Below, piece after piece: positions 17,616-27,265 of a DNA stretch of 64,000 bases; the stretch's first letter is position 1; every line of letters starts with the position of its first letter. The notes below the pieces were generated by a model, which saw nothing but the letters and a program-made list of their open reading frames with translations, was not told the DNA's origin and made no database searches. The stretch is from Nocardioides jiangsuensis (GTDB lineage Bacteria; Actinomycetota; Actinomycetes; Propionibacteriales; Nocardioidaceae), in the NCBI RefSeq assembly GCF_019679455.1, contig NZ_JAIEZQ010000002.1:1426001-1490000 (forward strand). The letters are read 5' to 3'. Both the position numbers and the translations under genes were made by a program.

Positions 17616-18866
17616 TCAGCCGGAGAACTCCTCCAGCGCCTTCTGCGCCTCGGTGAGCCAGGAGCGGCGGGCCTCGATGGCGCTCGCGTGCTCGTCGGCC
17701 TTGCGGGTGTTCCCGGCCGCGGCGGCCTTGTCGCGCTTGGCCTCGAGCTCCGCGATGGAGGACTCGAGCTGGGCGACGGTGTCCGCGGCGCGGGCGCGGG
17801 CCTCGGGGTTAGAGCGCCGCCACTGGTCGTCCTCGACTCCGCGGATGGCCTGCTCGACCTTGCGCATCCGGCCCTCGAGGTCCTTCATCCGGTCGCGGGG
17901 AACCTTGCCGGCAGCGTCCCAGCGCTCGGCCAGGTCGCGGAAGGCCTCCTTGGCCACGCGCAGGTCGGTGACCGGGACGAGGGCCTCGGCCTCGACGAGC
18001 AGGGCCTCCTTCTTCTCCGCGTTCGCCGCGAACTCGCGGTCGAGCTCGGCGTTGGCGGCGTCGCGCGCGCCGAAGAACTGGTCCTGCGCGCCGCGGAAAC
18101 GCTTCCACAGCTGGTCGTCGACGCCCTTCGGCGCCGGACCGGCCGCCTTCCACTGCCGCATGAGCTCGCGGTACTTGCCCGACGTCGGGCCCCACTCGGT
18201 GGAACCCGCGAGCGCCTCGGCCTCGACGACGAGCCGCTCCTTGATCACGCGGGCGGAGTCGCGCTTCTCGTTCAGCTCGGAGAAGTGCGACTTGCGGCGG
18301 CGGGTGTACGTCGTACGGGCGGTGGAGAACCGGCGCCACAGGGCGTCGTCGGTGCTCTTGTCCAGGCGGGGGAGCGCCTTCCACTCCTCCAGCAGATCGC
18401 GCATCCGGTTGGCCCCGTTGCGCCAGTCGTTGCTCTCGGAGATCGTCTCGGCCTCGCCGGCGATCCGCTCCTTGGCGACCCGGGCCTCCTCGACGCGCTT
18501 GGCCCGCTCGGCCTTCCGCTGCTCGCGGCGCTCCTCGATCGTGGAGTTCAGCGCCTGCAGCCGGGCGTCGAGCCCGGCGAGGTCGCCCACGGCCTGGGCG
18601 TCGACGATCGTGGCGTGCACCTGCTTGACCGCGGCGGTCGCCTCGTCGGGAGCCAGCGCACCGCTCTTCACCCGCTGCTCGAGCAGCTCCACCTCGAAGG
18701 CGAGGTCGTCGAACCGCTTGGTGTAGAACGCCAGCGCCTCCTCGCCCGTGGCGTCGGGCATCTGACCGACCTTGCGCTCACCGTCCGCCGTGCGGACGAA
18801 GACCGAGCCGTCCTCGGACACGCGACCCCACTGGTCTGTTGCCTGGTCGCTGTCGGAGCTGTTCAC
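17616..18866 (-). CDS. DUF349 helical-repeat protein
   Basis: A 416-residue, highly charged, Ala/Glu/Arg-rich, predominantly helical protein with several DUF349 repeats. Each has a W–R pattern such as DWRNGANRMRDLLEEWKALPRLDK…LWRRFSTART, KYRELMRQWKAAGPAPKG…LWKRFRGAQDQFF and AFRDLAERWDAAGKVPRD. There is no signal or TM segment. Coiled-coil character is strong at residues 95–135 and at the C-terminus. Function unknown; the family is common in actinobacteria and often near rel. It is transcribed convergently with rel. GTG at 18866 has an AGAGG upstream on the minus strand. Confidence 0.88.
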   Translation of the reverse strand: MNSSDSDQATDQWGRVSEDGSVFVRTADGERKVGQMPDATGEEALAFYTKRFDDLAFEVELLEQRVKSGALAPDEATAAVKQVHATIVDAQAVGDLAGLDARLQALNSTIEERREQRKAERAKRVEEARVAKERIAGEAETISESNDWRNGANRMRDLLEEWKALPRLDKSTDDALWRRFSTARTTYTRRRKSHFSELNEKRDSARVIKERLVVEAEALAGSTEWGPTSGKYRELMRQWKAAGPAPKGVDDQLWKRFRGAQDQFFGARDAANAELDREFAANAEKKEALLVEAEALVPVTDLRVAKEAFRDLAERWDAAGKVPRDRMKDLEGRMRKVEQAIRGVEDDQWRRSNPEARARAADTVAQLESSIAELEAKRDKAAAAGNTRKADEHASAIEARRSWLTEAQKALEEFSG

Positions 18867-19159
18867 CGGGTTACCTCTATCAGTGTCAGGGTGCGGTCCA
18901 CTGCTACAGCATCGTAGTCAGTTCCCCCACGCGAAGCGGCCACACCGTCTGACCCGTGGTCGGTCCACGCGCTGGCGCGCCTCGTTGAGACCACGGCAGG
19001 TGAGTCTAGGTCGGGGGAGCCGGTCCAAGCACGGGATTACGGCTACAAGCGCATAACGGCCCCGACCCACACGGTTAACGCGGCCGGACGACCCCTCGGT
19101 AGGCTTCGGGGGTCCCATGCGTCCCCGACGCACCCCGAGATGTGCAGGAGAAGGCACGC
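18867..19159. other. Divergent intergenic region
   Basis: A 293-bp gap between the divergent DUF349 and hydrolase genes. The plus strand carries the TAGGCT −10 box at 19100. For the minus strand a TACGAT-like −10 lies about 40–50 bp before the start. No RNA gene or repeat was recognised. Confidence 0.5.
19100..19105 (+). promoter_or_regulatory. −10 box (TAGGCT) for the hydrolase–hisS–aspS transcript
   Basis: TAGGCT 55 nt before the hydrolase GTG. The predicted leader ends with AGGAGAAGG. hisS and aspS follow within 5 nt and by overlap, so this promoter may serve all three genes. Confidence 0.5.
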
Positions 19160-19876
19160 GTGCTGATTGCAGGCTTTCCGGCCGGTCCCTGGGGGACCAA
19201 CTGCTACGTCGTCGCGACCGGTCCCGGTCAGGAGTGCGTCGTCGTCGACCCCGGGAAGGACGCCGCCGACGGCGTGGCGGGGGTGGTGCGCGAGCACAAT
19301 CTGAAGCCCGTCTCCGTGCTGGTGACCCACGGGCACATCGACCACATGTGGTGCGTGGCCCCGGTCTCCGGCACGTACGACGCCACGGCGTACATCCACC
19401 CGGCCGACCGGCACCTGCTGAGCGACCCGATGGCGGGGATGTCGCGCGAGACCGCCGGGATGCTGCTGGGCGGGAAGTACGAGTTCGCGGAGCCCGACGA
19501 GGTGTCCGAGCTCGGCGACGGGCAGACCCTCGAGCTCGCCGGCCTCGAGTTCCTCGTGGACCACACCCCGGGGCACACCCCCGGCTCGGTCACCTTCCGG
19601 ACGCCGTACGACGAGCAGGACGTCGCCGAGATCATGTTCTCCGGGGACCTGCTCTTCGCCGGCTCCATCGGCCGGACCGACCTCCCCGGCGGCGACCATC
19701 CGACGATGCTGCGGAGCCTGGCCACCAAGGTGCTGCCGCTGCGCGACGACATCGTCGTGCTGCCCGGCCACGGTGAGCAGACCAGCATCGCGCGCGAGCG
19801 CGCCACCAACCCCTACCTCCTCGACCTCGTCCGCGACCCGGGCGAGTCGACACCTTCCCCCACCAGAGGCCTCTAG
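19160..19876 (+). CDS. Metallo-β-lactamase-fold hydrolase (glyoxalase II-like)
   Basis: A 238-residue protein with the full metal-binding set: THGHIDH (H-x-H-x-D-H), DHTPGHTPGSV, FSGDLLFAGSIGRTD and VLPGHGEQT. This is the glyoxalase II-like subgroup, hydrolysing thioesters or related esters; the substrate is unknown. The same gene precedes hisS in mycobacteria (Rv2581c). I chose GTG 19160 because AGGAGAAGG sits 6 nt upstream and the product then begins LIAGFPAGPWGTNCYV; an in-frame GTG at 19142 overlaps that ribosome site. hisS begins 5 nt after the stop. Confidence 0.9.
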   Translation: MLIAGFPAGPWGTNCYVVATGPGQECVVVDPGKDAADGVAGVVREHNLKPVSVLVTHGHIDHMWCVAPVSGTYDATAYIHPADRHLLSDPMAGMSRETAGMLLGGKYEFAEPDEVSELGDGQTLELAGLEFLVDHTPGHTPGSVTFRTPYDEQDVAEIMFSGDLLFAGSIGRTDLPGGDHPTMLRSLATKVLPLRDDIVVLPGHGEQTSIARERATNPYLLDLVRDPGESTPSPTRGL

Positions 19877-19881
19877 GACCG

Positions 19882-21261
19882 ATGAGCAAACCCACCCCCC
19901 TGAGCGGGTTTCCCGAGCTGCTGCCCGAGCAGAAGTTCGTGGAGCAGCGCGTCACCGACTCGCTGCGCCGTACCTTCGAGCTGCACGGCTTCGCCCCCGT
20001 CGAGACCCGCGCGGTCGAGCCCCTCGACAACCTGCTGCGCAAGGGCGAGACCTCCAAGGAGGTCTATGTCCTGCGCCGGCTGCAGGCCGACCCGGAGCAG
20101 GCTGACACCGACGCGGGCATCGGCCTGCACTTCGACCTGACCGTGCCGTTCGCGCGCTACGTGCTGGAGAACGCCGGCAAGCTCGAGTTCCCCTTCCGGC
20201 GCTACCAGATCCAGAAGGCCTGGCGGGGGGAGCGGCCCCAGGAAGGGCGCTACCGCGAGTTCGCCCAAGCCGACATCGACGTCGTCATGAAGGACGAGCT
20301 GCCCTTCCACTTCGACATCGAGGTGGCGCGGGTCATGGCCGAGGCGCTCTCCGTGCTTCCCCTTCCGCCGATGAAGCTGCGGGTGAACAACCGCAAGCTC
20401 ATCGAGGGGTTCTACCGCGGGATCGGCGCGTCGGACCCGGCCGAGGTGATCCGGATCGTCGACAAGCTCGACAAGCTGCCGTCCACGACGGTCGCGGAGA
20501 TGCTGGTCGCGGAGGCCGGTCTCTCCGAGGAGCAGGCCAAGCAGTGCCTGTCCCTGGCCGAGATCAGCGCCCGCGACACCTCGTTCGTGGACCAGGTGCG
20601 CGCGCTCGGCGTGGAGCACGACCTGCTCACGAGGGGGCTCGAGGAGCTCGCCGCCGTGGTCGAGGGGTGCTCCTCGGTGAACGGGGACCGGTTCAGCGTC
20701 GAGGCGAGCCTGAGCCTGGCGCGCGGCCTGGACTACTACACGGGCACGGTCTTCGAGATCTTCATGGAGGGCTTCGAGTTCCTCAAGTCCGTGGGCGGCG
20801 GCGGCCGGTACGACGCGCTCGCCTCGGACGGCAAGACCACCTACCCGGGCGTCGGGATCTCGTTCGGCATCTCTCGCACGCTCGTGCCGCTGCTCAGCCG
20901 CGGTGTGCTCGCCGGAAGCCGGGCGGTCCCCTCCGCCGTACTCGTGGCGCTCCCCGACGAGGCGTCCCGACCGCTCAGCGACGCGGTCGCCCAGCAGCTG
21001 CGCGCGGGCGGCGTGCCCGCCGAGGTGGCCGCCGCGCCGCAGAAGTTCGGCAAGCAGATCCGCTACGCCGAGCGGCGGGGCATCCCCTTCGTGTGGTTCT
21101 TCGGTGCCGACGAGAACGGCGCCGCCACCGACCACCAGGTCAAGGACATCCGCAGCGGCGAGCAGACGCCCGCGGACCCGGCCACCTGGCAGCCTCCCGC
21201 CGAGGACCTCGTCCCCGCCGTCCTCACCCAGCAGTCCCCAGACAAGGAGCAGCACTCGTGA
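19882..21261 (+). CDS. hisS: Histidine–tRNA ligase
   Basis: A 459-residue class II synthetase. Motif 1 region [21 protein letters not shown], motif 2 [16 protein letters not shown], the histidine-specific [15 protein letters not shown] with preceding [10 protein letters not shown], and motif 3 [10 protein letters not shown] are present. The C-terminal anticodon-binding domain ([25 protein letters not shown]…) is complete, followed by a short acidic tail. Ends with a 4-nt GTGA overlap into aspS, so the two synthetases are cotranslated. Confidence 0.96.
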   Translation: MSKPTPLSGFPELLPEQKFVEQRVTDSLRRTFELHGFAPVETRAVEPLDNLLRKGETSKEVYVLRRLQADPEQADTDAGIGLHFDLTVPFARYVLENAGKLEFPFRRYQIQKAWRGERPQEGRYREFAQADIDVVMKDELPFHFDIEVARVMAEALSVLPLPPMKLRVNNRKLIEGFYRGIGASDPAEVIRIVDKLDKLPSTTVAEMLVAEAGLSEEQAKQCLSLAEISARDTSFVDQVRALGVEHDLLTRGLEELAAVVEGCSSVNGDRFSVEASLSLARGLDYYTGTVFEIFMEGFEFLKSVGGGGRYDALASDGKTTYPGVGISFGISRTLVPLLSRGVLAGSRAVPSAVLVALPDEASRPLSDAVAQQLRAGGVPAEVAAAPQKFGKQIRYAERRGIPFVWFFGADENGAATDHQVKDIRSGEQTPADPATWQPPAEDLVPAVLTQQSPDKEQHS

Positions 21262-23072
21262 TCCGCACGCATGACGCCGGAAGCCTCCGGGCCGACCACG
21301 TCGGAGAGACCGTCACCCTGGCCGGGTGGGTCGGCCGACGGCGCGACCACGGAGGCGTCGCCTTCCTCGACCTCCGGGAGGGCTCCGGAGTGGTGCAGGT
21401 CGTCGTCCGCGACGAGGAGGTGGCGCACCACCTGCGTTCGGAGTACTGCCTCAAGATCACCGGCGAGGTCGCCAAGCGGCCCGAGGGCAACGCCAACCCG
21501 CACCTGCCCACCGGCGACATCGAGGTGATCGCCGCCGACGTGGAGGTGCTCAGCGAGGCCGCGCCGCTGCCGTTCCCGATCGACGAGCACGTCCAGGTGG
21601 GGGAGGAGGTGCGCCTCAAGCACCGGTACCTCGACCTGCGGCGCTCGGGTCCCGCGGCGGCGCTGCGGCTGCGCAGCCAGGTCAACCGCGCGGCCCGCGA
21701 GGTGCTCGACTCTCAAGGTTTCGTCGAGGTCGAGACTCCGACCCTGACCCGCTCCACGCCCGAGGGTGCCCGCGACTTCCTGGTCCCCGCGCGCCTGCAG
21801 CCGGGCAGCTGGTACGCCCTGCCGCAGAGCCCGCAGCTGTTCAAGCAGCTGCTGATGGTCGCCGGCATGGAGCGCTACTACCAGATCGCGCGCTGCTACC
21901 GCGACGAGGACTTCCGCGCCGACCGGCAGCCGGAGTTCACCCAGCTCGACCTCGAGATGAGCTTCGTCGAGCAGGACGACGTGATCGCGCTGTCCGAGGA
22001 GATCCTCCGCGCGCTGTGGGCGCTGATCGGGGTCGAGATCGAGACGCCGATCCCGCGGATCAGCTACGAGGAGTCGATGCGCCGCTTCGGCACCGACAAG
22101 CCCGACCTGCGGATGGGCCTCGAGCTCGTCGAGTGCACCGACTACTTCAAGGACACCCCGTTCCGCGTGTTCCAGGCGCCGTACGTCGGCGCGGTGGTCA
22201 TGCCCGGCGGCGCGGACCAGCCGCGCAAGCAGCTCGACGCCTGGCAGGAGTGGGCCAAGCAGCGCGGGGCGCGGGGCCTGGCCTACGTGCTCGTGGGTGC
22301 GGACGGTGAGCTCGGCGGCCCGGTCGCCAAGAACCTCAGCGAGACCGAACGGGCCGGACTCGCCGACCACGTGGGCGCGAAGCCCGGCGACGCGGTGTTC
22401 TTCGCCGCCGGCCCCGGCAAGCACTCGCGCGGCCTGCTCGGCGCCGCGCGGCTCGAGATCGGCCGGCGCGTCGGCCTGATCGACGAGTCGGCGTGGAAGT
22501 TCGTCTGGATCGTCGACGCCCCGCTGTTCGAGCCGACCGACGAGGCGACCGCCGCGGGTGACGTCGCGGTCGGCAGTGGCGCCTGGACCGCGGTCCACCA
22601 CGCCTTCACCGCGCCCAAGCCCGAGTGCCTGGACACCTTCGACGTGGACCCGAGCGAGGCGCTCGCCTACGCCTACGACATCGTCTGCAACGGCAACGAG
22701 ATCGGTGGCGGTTCGATCCGTATCCACCGCGAGGACGTGCAGAAGCGGGTCTTCGCGACGATGGGCATCGGCGAGGCCGAGGCCGAGGAGAAGTTCGGGT
22801 TCCTGCTCGAGGCGTTCAAGTACGGCGCCCCGCCGCACGGCGGCATCGCGTTCGGGTGGGACCGGATCTGTGCCCTGCTCTCCGGCACGGACTCGATCCG
22901 CGACGTGATCGCCTTCCCGAAGACGGGCGCGGGCTACGACCCGCTGACCGCCGCCCCGGCGCCGATCACCGCGGCCCAGCGGGCCGAGGCGGGCGTCGAC
23001 GCGCCGATGTCTAAGGACGCCAAGGGCGTGAGGTCCACGAAGGACGAGGTGGGGGAGAAGCAGCAGGGCTGA
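21258..23072 (+). CDS. aspS: Aspartate–tRNA(Asp/Asn) ligase
   Basis: A 604-residue bacterial-type class IIb synthetase. It has an N-terminal OB anticodon domain ([20 protein letters not shown]), motif 2 [23 protein letters not shown], the GAD insertion domain (residues about 290–420) and motif 3 [14 protein letters not shown]. Residue H31 in RRRDHGG is the histidine associated with non-discriminating AspRS in other bacteria (discriminating enzymes such as E. coli have Leu there), so it may charge both tRNA-Asp and tRNA-Asn, with GatCAB finishing Asn-tRNA. GTG 21258 overlaps the hisS stop and follows AAGGAG. The C-terminal 30 residues are lysine-rich. Confidence 0.95.
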   Translation: MIRTHDAGSLRADHVGETVTLAGWVGRRRDHGGVAFLDLREGSGVVQVVVRDEEVAHHLRSEYCLKITGEVAKRPEGNANPHLPTGDIEVIAADVEVLSEAAPLPFPIDEHVQVGEEVRLKHRYLDLRRSGPAAALRLRSQVNRAAREVLDSQGFVEVETPTLTRSTPEGARDFLVPARLQPGSWYALPQSPQLFKQLLMVAGMERYYQIARCYRDEDFRADRQPEFTQLDLEMSFVEQDDVIALSEEILRALWALIGVEIETPIPRISYEESMRRFGTDKPDLRMGLELVECTDYFKDTPFRVFQAPYVGAVVMPGGADQPRKQLDAWQEWAKQRGARGLAYVLVGADGELGGPVAKNLSETERAGLADHVGAKPGDAVFFAAGPGKHSRGLLGAARLEIGRRVGLIDESAWKFVWIVDAPLFEPTDEATAAGDVAVGSGAWTAVHHAFTAPKPECLDTFDVDPSEALAYAYDIVCNGNEIGGGSIRIHREDVQKRVFATMGIGEAEAEEKFGFLLEAFKYGAPPHGGIAFGWDRICALLSGTDSIRDVIAFPKTGAGYDPLTAAPAPITAAQRAEAGVDAPMSKDAKGVRSTKDEVGEKQQG

Positions 23073-23098
23073 GGCCCACTCCGCCCCGCCACGACAAG

Positions 23099-23193
23099 GC
23101 ACGACACGCCGGGAACCGGTCCCCGCGACCGCCCCGGCACGGCGCGCCACGACTCTCCGAACCGGTGAGTCGTGGCGCGTTGTCGTGCGTGCC
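23099..23193. terminator. Nested hairpins after aspS
   Basis: A perfect 13-bp stem (23143–23155 with 23167–23179, 11-nt loop) is enclosed by an 8-bp stem GCACGACA (23099–23106) with TGTCGTGC (23181–23188). An alternative GGCACG (23136–23141)/CGTGCC (23188–23193) pairing competes with the outer stem. Position after aspS and before the importer genes suggests a terminator or attenuator. Confidence 0.6.
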
Positions 23194-23202
23194 GCGCCCC
23201 CT

Positions 23203-23287
23203 GTTCGCTCAGCGAACGAAGGGGGGTCGGCCGGTATCAGATCGTTATCTGCCATGCGCCGGGTTGAAACAACCGGTGGATTAGAGT
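23203..23287 (+). promoter_or_regulatory. Promoter region of the peptide importer operon
   Basis: It holds a small hairpin GTTCGC-TCA-GCGAAC (23203–23217), a near-palindrome GGTTG-AAA-CAACC (23262–23274) that could be an operator, and a candidate −10 box TAGAGT (23282–23287). A TTGAAA upstream is only 12 nt from it, too close for a standard −35. Confidence 0.4.
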
Positions 23288-23332
23288 CCACTCCGGCTGT
23301 GAAACAGGCCACCACGTGAGGAATAGGTGTCA

Positions 23333-24343
23333 ATGACTACTGCGGACCTGGAGCAGCTCGAGCACGAGCTTCCGCCCGGCGAGCCGGTCGACAAGAAGAT
23401 CGCCGGCAAGTCCCCGACGCGCATCGCGTTCGAGCGCCTTCGCAAGGACAAGGTCGCCGTCATCTCCTCGGCCGTCGTGCTGCTGCTGATCCTGATGGGC
23501 CTGTTCGCTCCGCTCATCTGCAGCCTGTGGGGGATCTACCCGGACAACTCCGACCCGGCGTCGCCTCGTCCGAGCGAGGTGCTGTCCTTCGACACCTTCC
23601 CGGCCATCGGACCGCCGTACTACCCATTCACGTGGGAGCACCCGCTCGGCCTCGCCCCGCGCACCGGGTACGACAACCTGGCCAGGCTGCTGTACGGAAT
23701 CCGGACGTCGCTCTCCGTGGCGGCCGCCGCGACGATCCTCTCCACCGTCATCGGCGTGAGCATCGGCCTGGTGGCCGGCTTCGCCCGCGGCTGGCTCGAC
23801 CGGCTGATCTCGTTCGTGATCGACCTGTTCCTGTCGTTCCCGTTCCTGCTCGGCGCGCTGGCGCTGGCGCCGATCATCATCTCCCGCTTCTCCACCAACC
23901 TCGAGGCGCTGTCGAAGGCCCAGGTGATCGCGCTGGTGAGCGTGCTGGTGGTGTTCGGCTGGATGGCCCTGGCGCGTCTGATCCGCGGCCAGGTCCTCTC
24001 CCTGCGCGAGCGTGAGTTCGTCCAGGCCGCGCAGGTCATGGGGGTCCCGACCCGGCGCATCCTGTTCAAGGAGCTGCTGCCGAACCTCGTCGCGCCGATC
24101 GTGGTCGCCACGTCGTTGACCCTGCCGGCGTACGTCGCCGCCGAGGCGGGCCTGTCCTACCTGGGCATCGGCCTCACCGGCGTCCCCTCGCTGGGGCAGA
24201 CCATCAACGACGCGGTGAACTCCTACGCCGAGTACCCGCTCTACCTCTGGGCGCCCGTAGTGACCGTCATGGTGCTGGTCCTCGCGCTCAACCTCCTAGG
24301 CGACTCGATCCGGGACGCCTTCGACCCCAAGACTCGCCGGTGA
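23333..24343 (+). CDS. Peptide ABC transporter permease (DppC/OppC type)
   Basis: A 336-residue inner-membrane permease of the binding-protein-dependent peptide/nickel family. After a hydrophilic N-terminus, TM1 is at about residues 42–63 (VISSAVVLLLILMGLFAPLI), followed by a periplasmic loop and five TM segments. The EAA loop contacting the ATPase is seen in VQAAQVMGVPTRRILFKELLPNLVAPI. LSYLGIGLTGVPSLGQ is typical of the OppC/DppC branch. ATG 23333 lies 9–10 nt after GAGGAA; GTG 23327, two codons earlier, is possible. First gene of the importer operon, ahead of the binding protein, which is an uncommon order. Confidence 0.92.
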   Translation: MTTADLEQLEHELPPGEPVDKKIAGKSPTRIAFERLRKDKVAVISSAVVLLLILMGLFAPLICSLWGIYPDNSDPASPRPSEVLSFDTFPAIGPPYYPFTWEHPLGLAPRTGYDNLARLLYGIRTSLSVAAAATILSTVIGVSIGLVAGFARGWLDRLISFVIDLFLSFPFLLGALALAPIIISRFSTNLEALSKAQVIALVSVLVVFGWMALARLIRGQVLSLREREFVQAAQVMGVPTRRILFKELLPNLVAPIVVATSLTLPAYVAAEAGLSYLGIGLTGVPSLGQTINDAVNSYAEYPLYLWAPVVTVMVLVLALNLLGDSIRDAFDPKTRR

Positions 24344-24392
24344 CCAACTCACCGCGGGATTGCACAACCAACCAGGAAAGGGTGGGTTAGGA

Positions 24393-26156
24393 ATGCGGTT
24401 CAAGAAACCGATCATTGCCATCACCGCCGTCGGAATGCTTGCACTGGCTGCGTGTGGCGGCTCTGGAAGCACCAACGGGGGTAGTGGCGAGGGGGCCAGC
24501 GGCATCGACGCCGAGACGCTGGGCTCCGCGGGTTCAGGAATGAACCCCGACGCCAAGGGACCGGTCGAGATCGAGGGGGCGAAGGAGGGTGGCACCGTCA
24601 CCGTCCTCAGCTTCAGCGGCCTCAACTCCATGGACCCCACGGAGGCCTACTACGTCAACACCGCCTCGATCCTGAGCGGCCTGGTGACGCGTTCGCTGAC
24701 GCAGTACGTCTACGACGAAGAGTCCGGCGACATGGTCCTGGTCCCCGACCTGGCCACCGACCTGGGTACGCCCAACGAGGACTTCACCGAGTGGAAGTTC
24801 ACGCTGCGCGAGGGCATCAAGTGGGAGGACGGCACCGACGTCACCGCTGAGGACGTCCGCTACGGCATCCTGCGGTCCTTCGACCGTACGTCGTTCCCCG
24901 AGGGCGCTGCCTACAGCAACGACTACTTCCTCGACGGCGACAAGTACAAGGGCCCCTACAAGTCGGGCACGGAGTACGCCGGTGTCGAGGTCGAGGGCAA
25001 CACCCTCACCCTCAAGATGAACAAGCCCTTCCCGGACATGCCGTACTGGGGCGCGTTCCCGGCCATCGGCCCGATCCCCGAGGGCAAGGACGACCCGGAC
25101 AAGTACCGTCTGCACCCGATGGCGACCGGTCCGTACATGTTCGACGAGTACACCCCCGAGAAGTCGCTGACCCTCGTGCGCAACCCGCACTGGGACCCGG
25201 CCACCGACCCGGGCCGTACCGCGTACCCGGACAAGTACGTCATGGACTTCCAGACGGACAACACCAAGATCGACCAGATCATGCTGAACGACCAGGGCGA
25301 GGCTCAGACCACCCTGACGTTCGACGACGTTCTCGCTGAGAACTTCCGCACGTTCCAGAACGACCACGAGGACCGTCTGGTGCTCGGTGGCCAGCCCTGC
25401 ACCTCGTACTGGGCGCCGGACTACCGCAAGATCACCGACATCAAGGTTCGCCAGGCTCTCGCCTACGCCTACCCGTACAAGGACGCTGCTCTCGCGGCCG
25501 GCCTGATCGAGAACGTGACCCGCATCTGGGGCACCAACCTCATGCCGCCGGGCATCCCCGAGCGCGCCGAGTTCAACCCCCTCCCGGACCACGAGCCCGG
25601 CACGACCGACACCGCGAAGGCCAAGGCTCTCCTCGAGGAGGCCGGCGAGACCGGTTACGAGATCAAGTGGCTCTTCGCGAACGACGACCCGTCGTCGGTC
25701 AAGGCCAAGGACGTCCAGGTTCGTGCGCTCAAGGAGGCCGGCTTCAGCCCGAAGCCCGTCGCCAGCACGATCGCTGACCTCTCCACCGTCCGCGCCGACC
25801 CCGACGCCGACATCAACGTCCGTAGCGCCGGCTGGTGCTCGGACTGGCCGTCGGGCGGCTCGTGGTTCCCGCCGGTCATGCAGTCGACCAACCTGGACGA
25901 GGAGGGCCTCGGTTCCAACTACGCGGTCTTCTCCGAGCCCGAGGTCGACCAGAAGATCGACGAGATCCTCACCATGCCGACCGAGGACCAGCCGGCCGCG
26001 TGGAACGAGCTCGACAAGATGATCCAGGAGAAGTACTTCCCGCTGTTCGTCATCGGTTACGGCGGCGTCGCCCAGACGCACGGCTCGGCCATCAACGGCC
26101 ACAACATCGATGCGACCTTCGGTATGCCGACCTGGAAGGACATCTGGGTCAGCTAG
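24393..26156 (+). CDS. Peptide-binding lipoprotein, SBP_bac_5 family
   Basis: A 587-residue extracellular solute-binding lipoprotein. The signal peptide MRFKKPIIAITAVGMLALAA ends in the lipobox LAAC (acylated Cys after residue 20), then a Gly/Ser linker. Family motifs include VLSFSGLNSMDPTEAYYVN, LATDLGTPNEDFTEWKFTLR, GIKWEDGTDVTAEDVRYG and TGPYMFDEYTPEKSLTLVRNPHWDP. It captures peptides or related ligands for the flanking permeases. Third-position T codons (CGT, GCT, GGT) look more frequent than in neighbouring genes, which may reflect selection for high expression; not counted. ATG 24393 follows a purine-rich TTAGGA. Confidence 0.93.
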   Translation: MRFKKPIIAITAVGMLALAACGGSGSTNGGSGEGASGIDAETLGSAGSGMNPDAKGPVEIEGAKEGGTVTVLSFSGLNSMDPTEAYYVNTASILSGLVTRSLTQYVYDEESGDMVLVPDLATDLGTPNEDFTEWKFTLREGIKWEDGTDVTAEDVRYGILRSFDRTSFPEGAAYSNDYFLDGDKYKGPYKSGTEYAGVEVEGNTLTLKMNKPFPDMPYWGAFPAIGPIPEGKDDPDKYRLHPMATGPYMFDEYTPEKSLTLVRNPHWDPATDPGRTAYPDKYVMDFQTDNTKIDQIMLNDQGEAQTTLTFDDVLAENFRTFQNDHEDRLVLGGQPCTSYWAPDYRKITDIKVRQALAYAYPYKDAALAAGLIENVTRIWGTNLMPPGIPERAEFNPLPDHEPGTTDTAKAKALLEEAGETGYEIKWLFANDDPSSVKAKDVQVRALKEAGFSPKPVASTIADLSTVRADPDADINVRSAGWCSDWPSGGSWFPPVMQSTNLDEEGLGSNYAVFSEPEVDQKIDEILTMPTEDQPAAWNELDKMIQEKYFPLFVIGYGGVAQTHGSAINGHNIDATFGMPTWKDIWVS

Positions 26157-26205
26157 CAGCACCAACATGGGAGGGACTACCGTCCTGACCGGTTGACCCA
26201 ATGAC

Positions 26206-26244
26206 GTTGTGGGGTGGGTCTCGAAGCGAGACCCACCCCACAAC
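26206..26244 (+). promoter_or_regulatory. Intercistronic 18-bp stem-loop after the binding-protein gene
   Basis: A perfect 18-bp stem (26206–26223 with 26227–26244; left arm GTTGTGGGGTGGGTCTCG) closed by a 3-nt AAG loop. It lies between the abundant binding protein and the downstream permease. In comparable operons such structures protect the upstream mRNA from 3' exonucleases and reduce read-through, giving more binding protein than permease. No T-run follows, so partial rather than full termination is likely. Confidence 0.8.
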
Positions 26245-26269
26245 CGAGAGTGGAAGAGGTAAGCGCCAC

Positions 26270-27265
26270 ATGGCGGGCTTCATCATCCGGCGAGTCATCT
26301 CGTCGTTCCTCGTCGTCGTCCTGACGTCGATGTTCGTTTTCGCGTTGTTCTTCCTCGGGCCCAGCAACCCCGCGGGACCGGTCTGTGAGGCCAGCGGCAA
26401 GTGCACGGCCGAGCGCCTCGCGCTCATCGAGGAGCAGATGGGTCTCAACGAGAGTGTCGTCACGCAGTACGGCGCCTTCGCCAAGGGCATCTTCGTCGAC
26501 CGCACCATCACCATCGGCAGCGAGTACGAGTGCGACGCCCCCTGCCTGGGCATCTCGTACGGCACCCGGGGACAGGTCACCGACGAGCTGCTCGAGAAGT
26601 ACCCCGCCACCCTGTCGATCGCCATCGGCGGCGCGATGATCTACCTGACGCTCGGCGTCCTCCTCGGCGTGCTGGCGGCGCGCTGGCGTGGTACCGCGGC
26701 CGACCGGCTCCTCGTGGGCGGCAGCCTGCTGGTGTCCTCGGTCCCGTACTACCTGTTCGCGCTCCTGGCGTGGATCTTCCTCACGCTCCAGTGGAGCATC
26801 TTCCCGGCGACCGGCTACACGCCACTCACCGAGAACCCCGGCGCGTGGTTCGCGGGGCTGCTGCTGCCGTGGGTCGTCATCGGCGTCACGTTCTCCACGC
26901 AGTACGCCCGGTTCACGCGCGGCTCCATGGTCGAGACGCTGGGCGAGGACTACATCCGGACCGCCACCGCGAAGGGCGTGAAGTCCAACAAGGTCGTGTT
27001 CAAGCACGGCCTGCGGGCGGCGATCGTCCCCATCGTCACGATCTTCGGTCTCGACTTCGCCGCGCTGCTGGCCGGCACCGTGTTCACCGAGCGGATCTTC
27101 AACATCAACGGCGTGGGCTGGTGGGCGCTGAACTCCATCCAGTCGCCCCAGGACTTCCCGGTCATCACCGCGACGGTGCTCGTCAGCGCCGTGCTGGTGG
27201 TCGTCGCGAACCTGCTCGTCGACGTGATCTACAGTTTCCTTGACCCGCGCGTGAGGATGTCATGA
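26270..27265 (+). CDS. Peptide ABC transporter permease (DppB/OppB type)
   Basis: A 331-residue permease beginning with the classic MAGFIIRRVISSFLVVVLTSMF. A periplasmic loop (about 33–105) has four cysteines in two close pairs (CEASGKC, CDAPC) that could form disulfides. Five more TMs follow, and the EAA loop is in MVETLGEDYIRTATAKGVKSNKVVFKHGLRAAIVPIV. It pairs with the DppC-like permease. ATG 26270 has GGAAGAGG upstream. The stop overlaps the next ATG by 4 nt. Confidence 0.92.
   Translation: MAGFIIRRVISSFLVVVLTSMFVFALFFLGPSNPAGPVCEASGKCTAERLALIEEQMGLNESVVTQYGAFAKGIFVDRTITIGSEYECDAPCLGISYGTRGQVTDELLEKYPATLSIAIGGAMIYLTLGVLLGVLAARWRGTAADRLLVGGSLLVSSVPYYLFALLAWIFLTLQWSIFPATGYTPLTENPGAWFAGLLLPWVVIGVTFSTQYARFTRGSMVETLGEDYIRTATAKGVKSNKVVFKHGLRAAIVPIVTIFGLDFAALLAGTVFTERIFNINGVGWWALNSIQSPQDFPVITATVLVSAVLVVVANLLVDVIYSFLDPRVRMS

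Noticed and set aside
23073-23332. Small RNA gene or tRNA between aspS and the importer operon
   Set aside because: There is no tRNA cloverleaf or T-loop consensus; the pairing is explained by simple nested hairpins typical of a terminator region.
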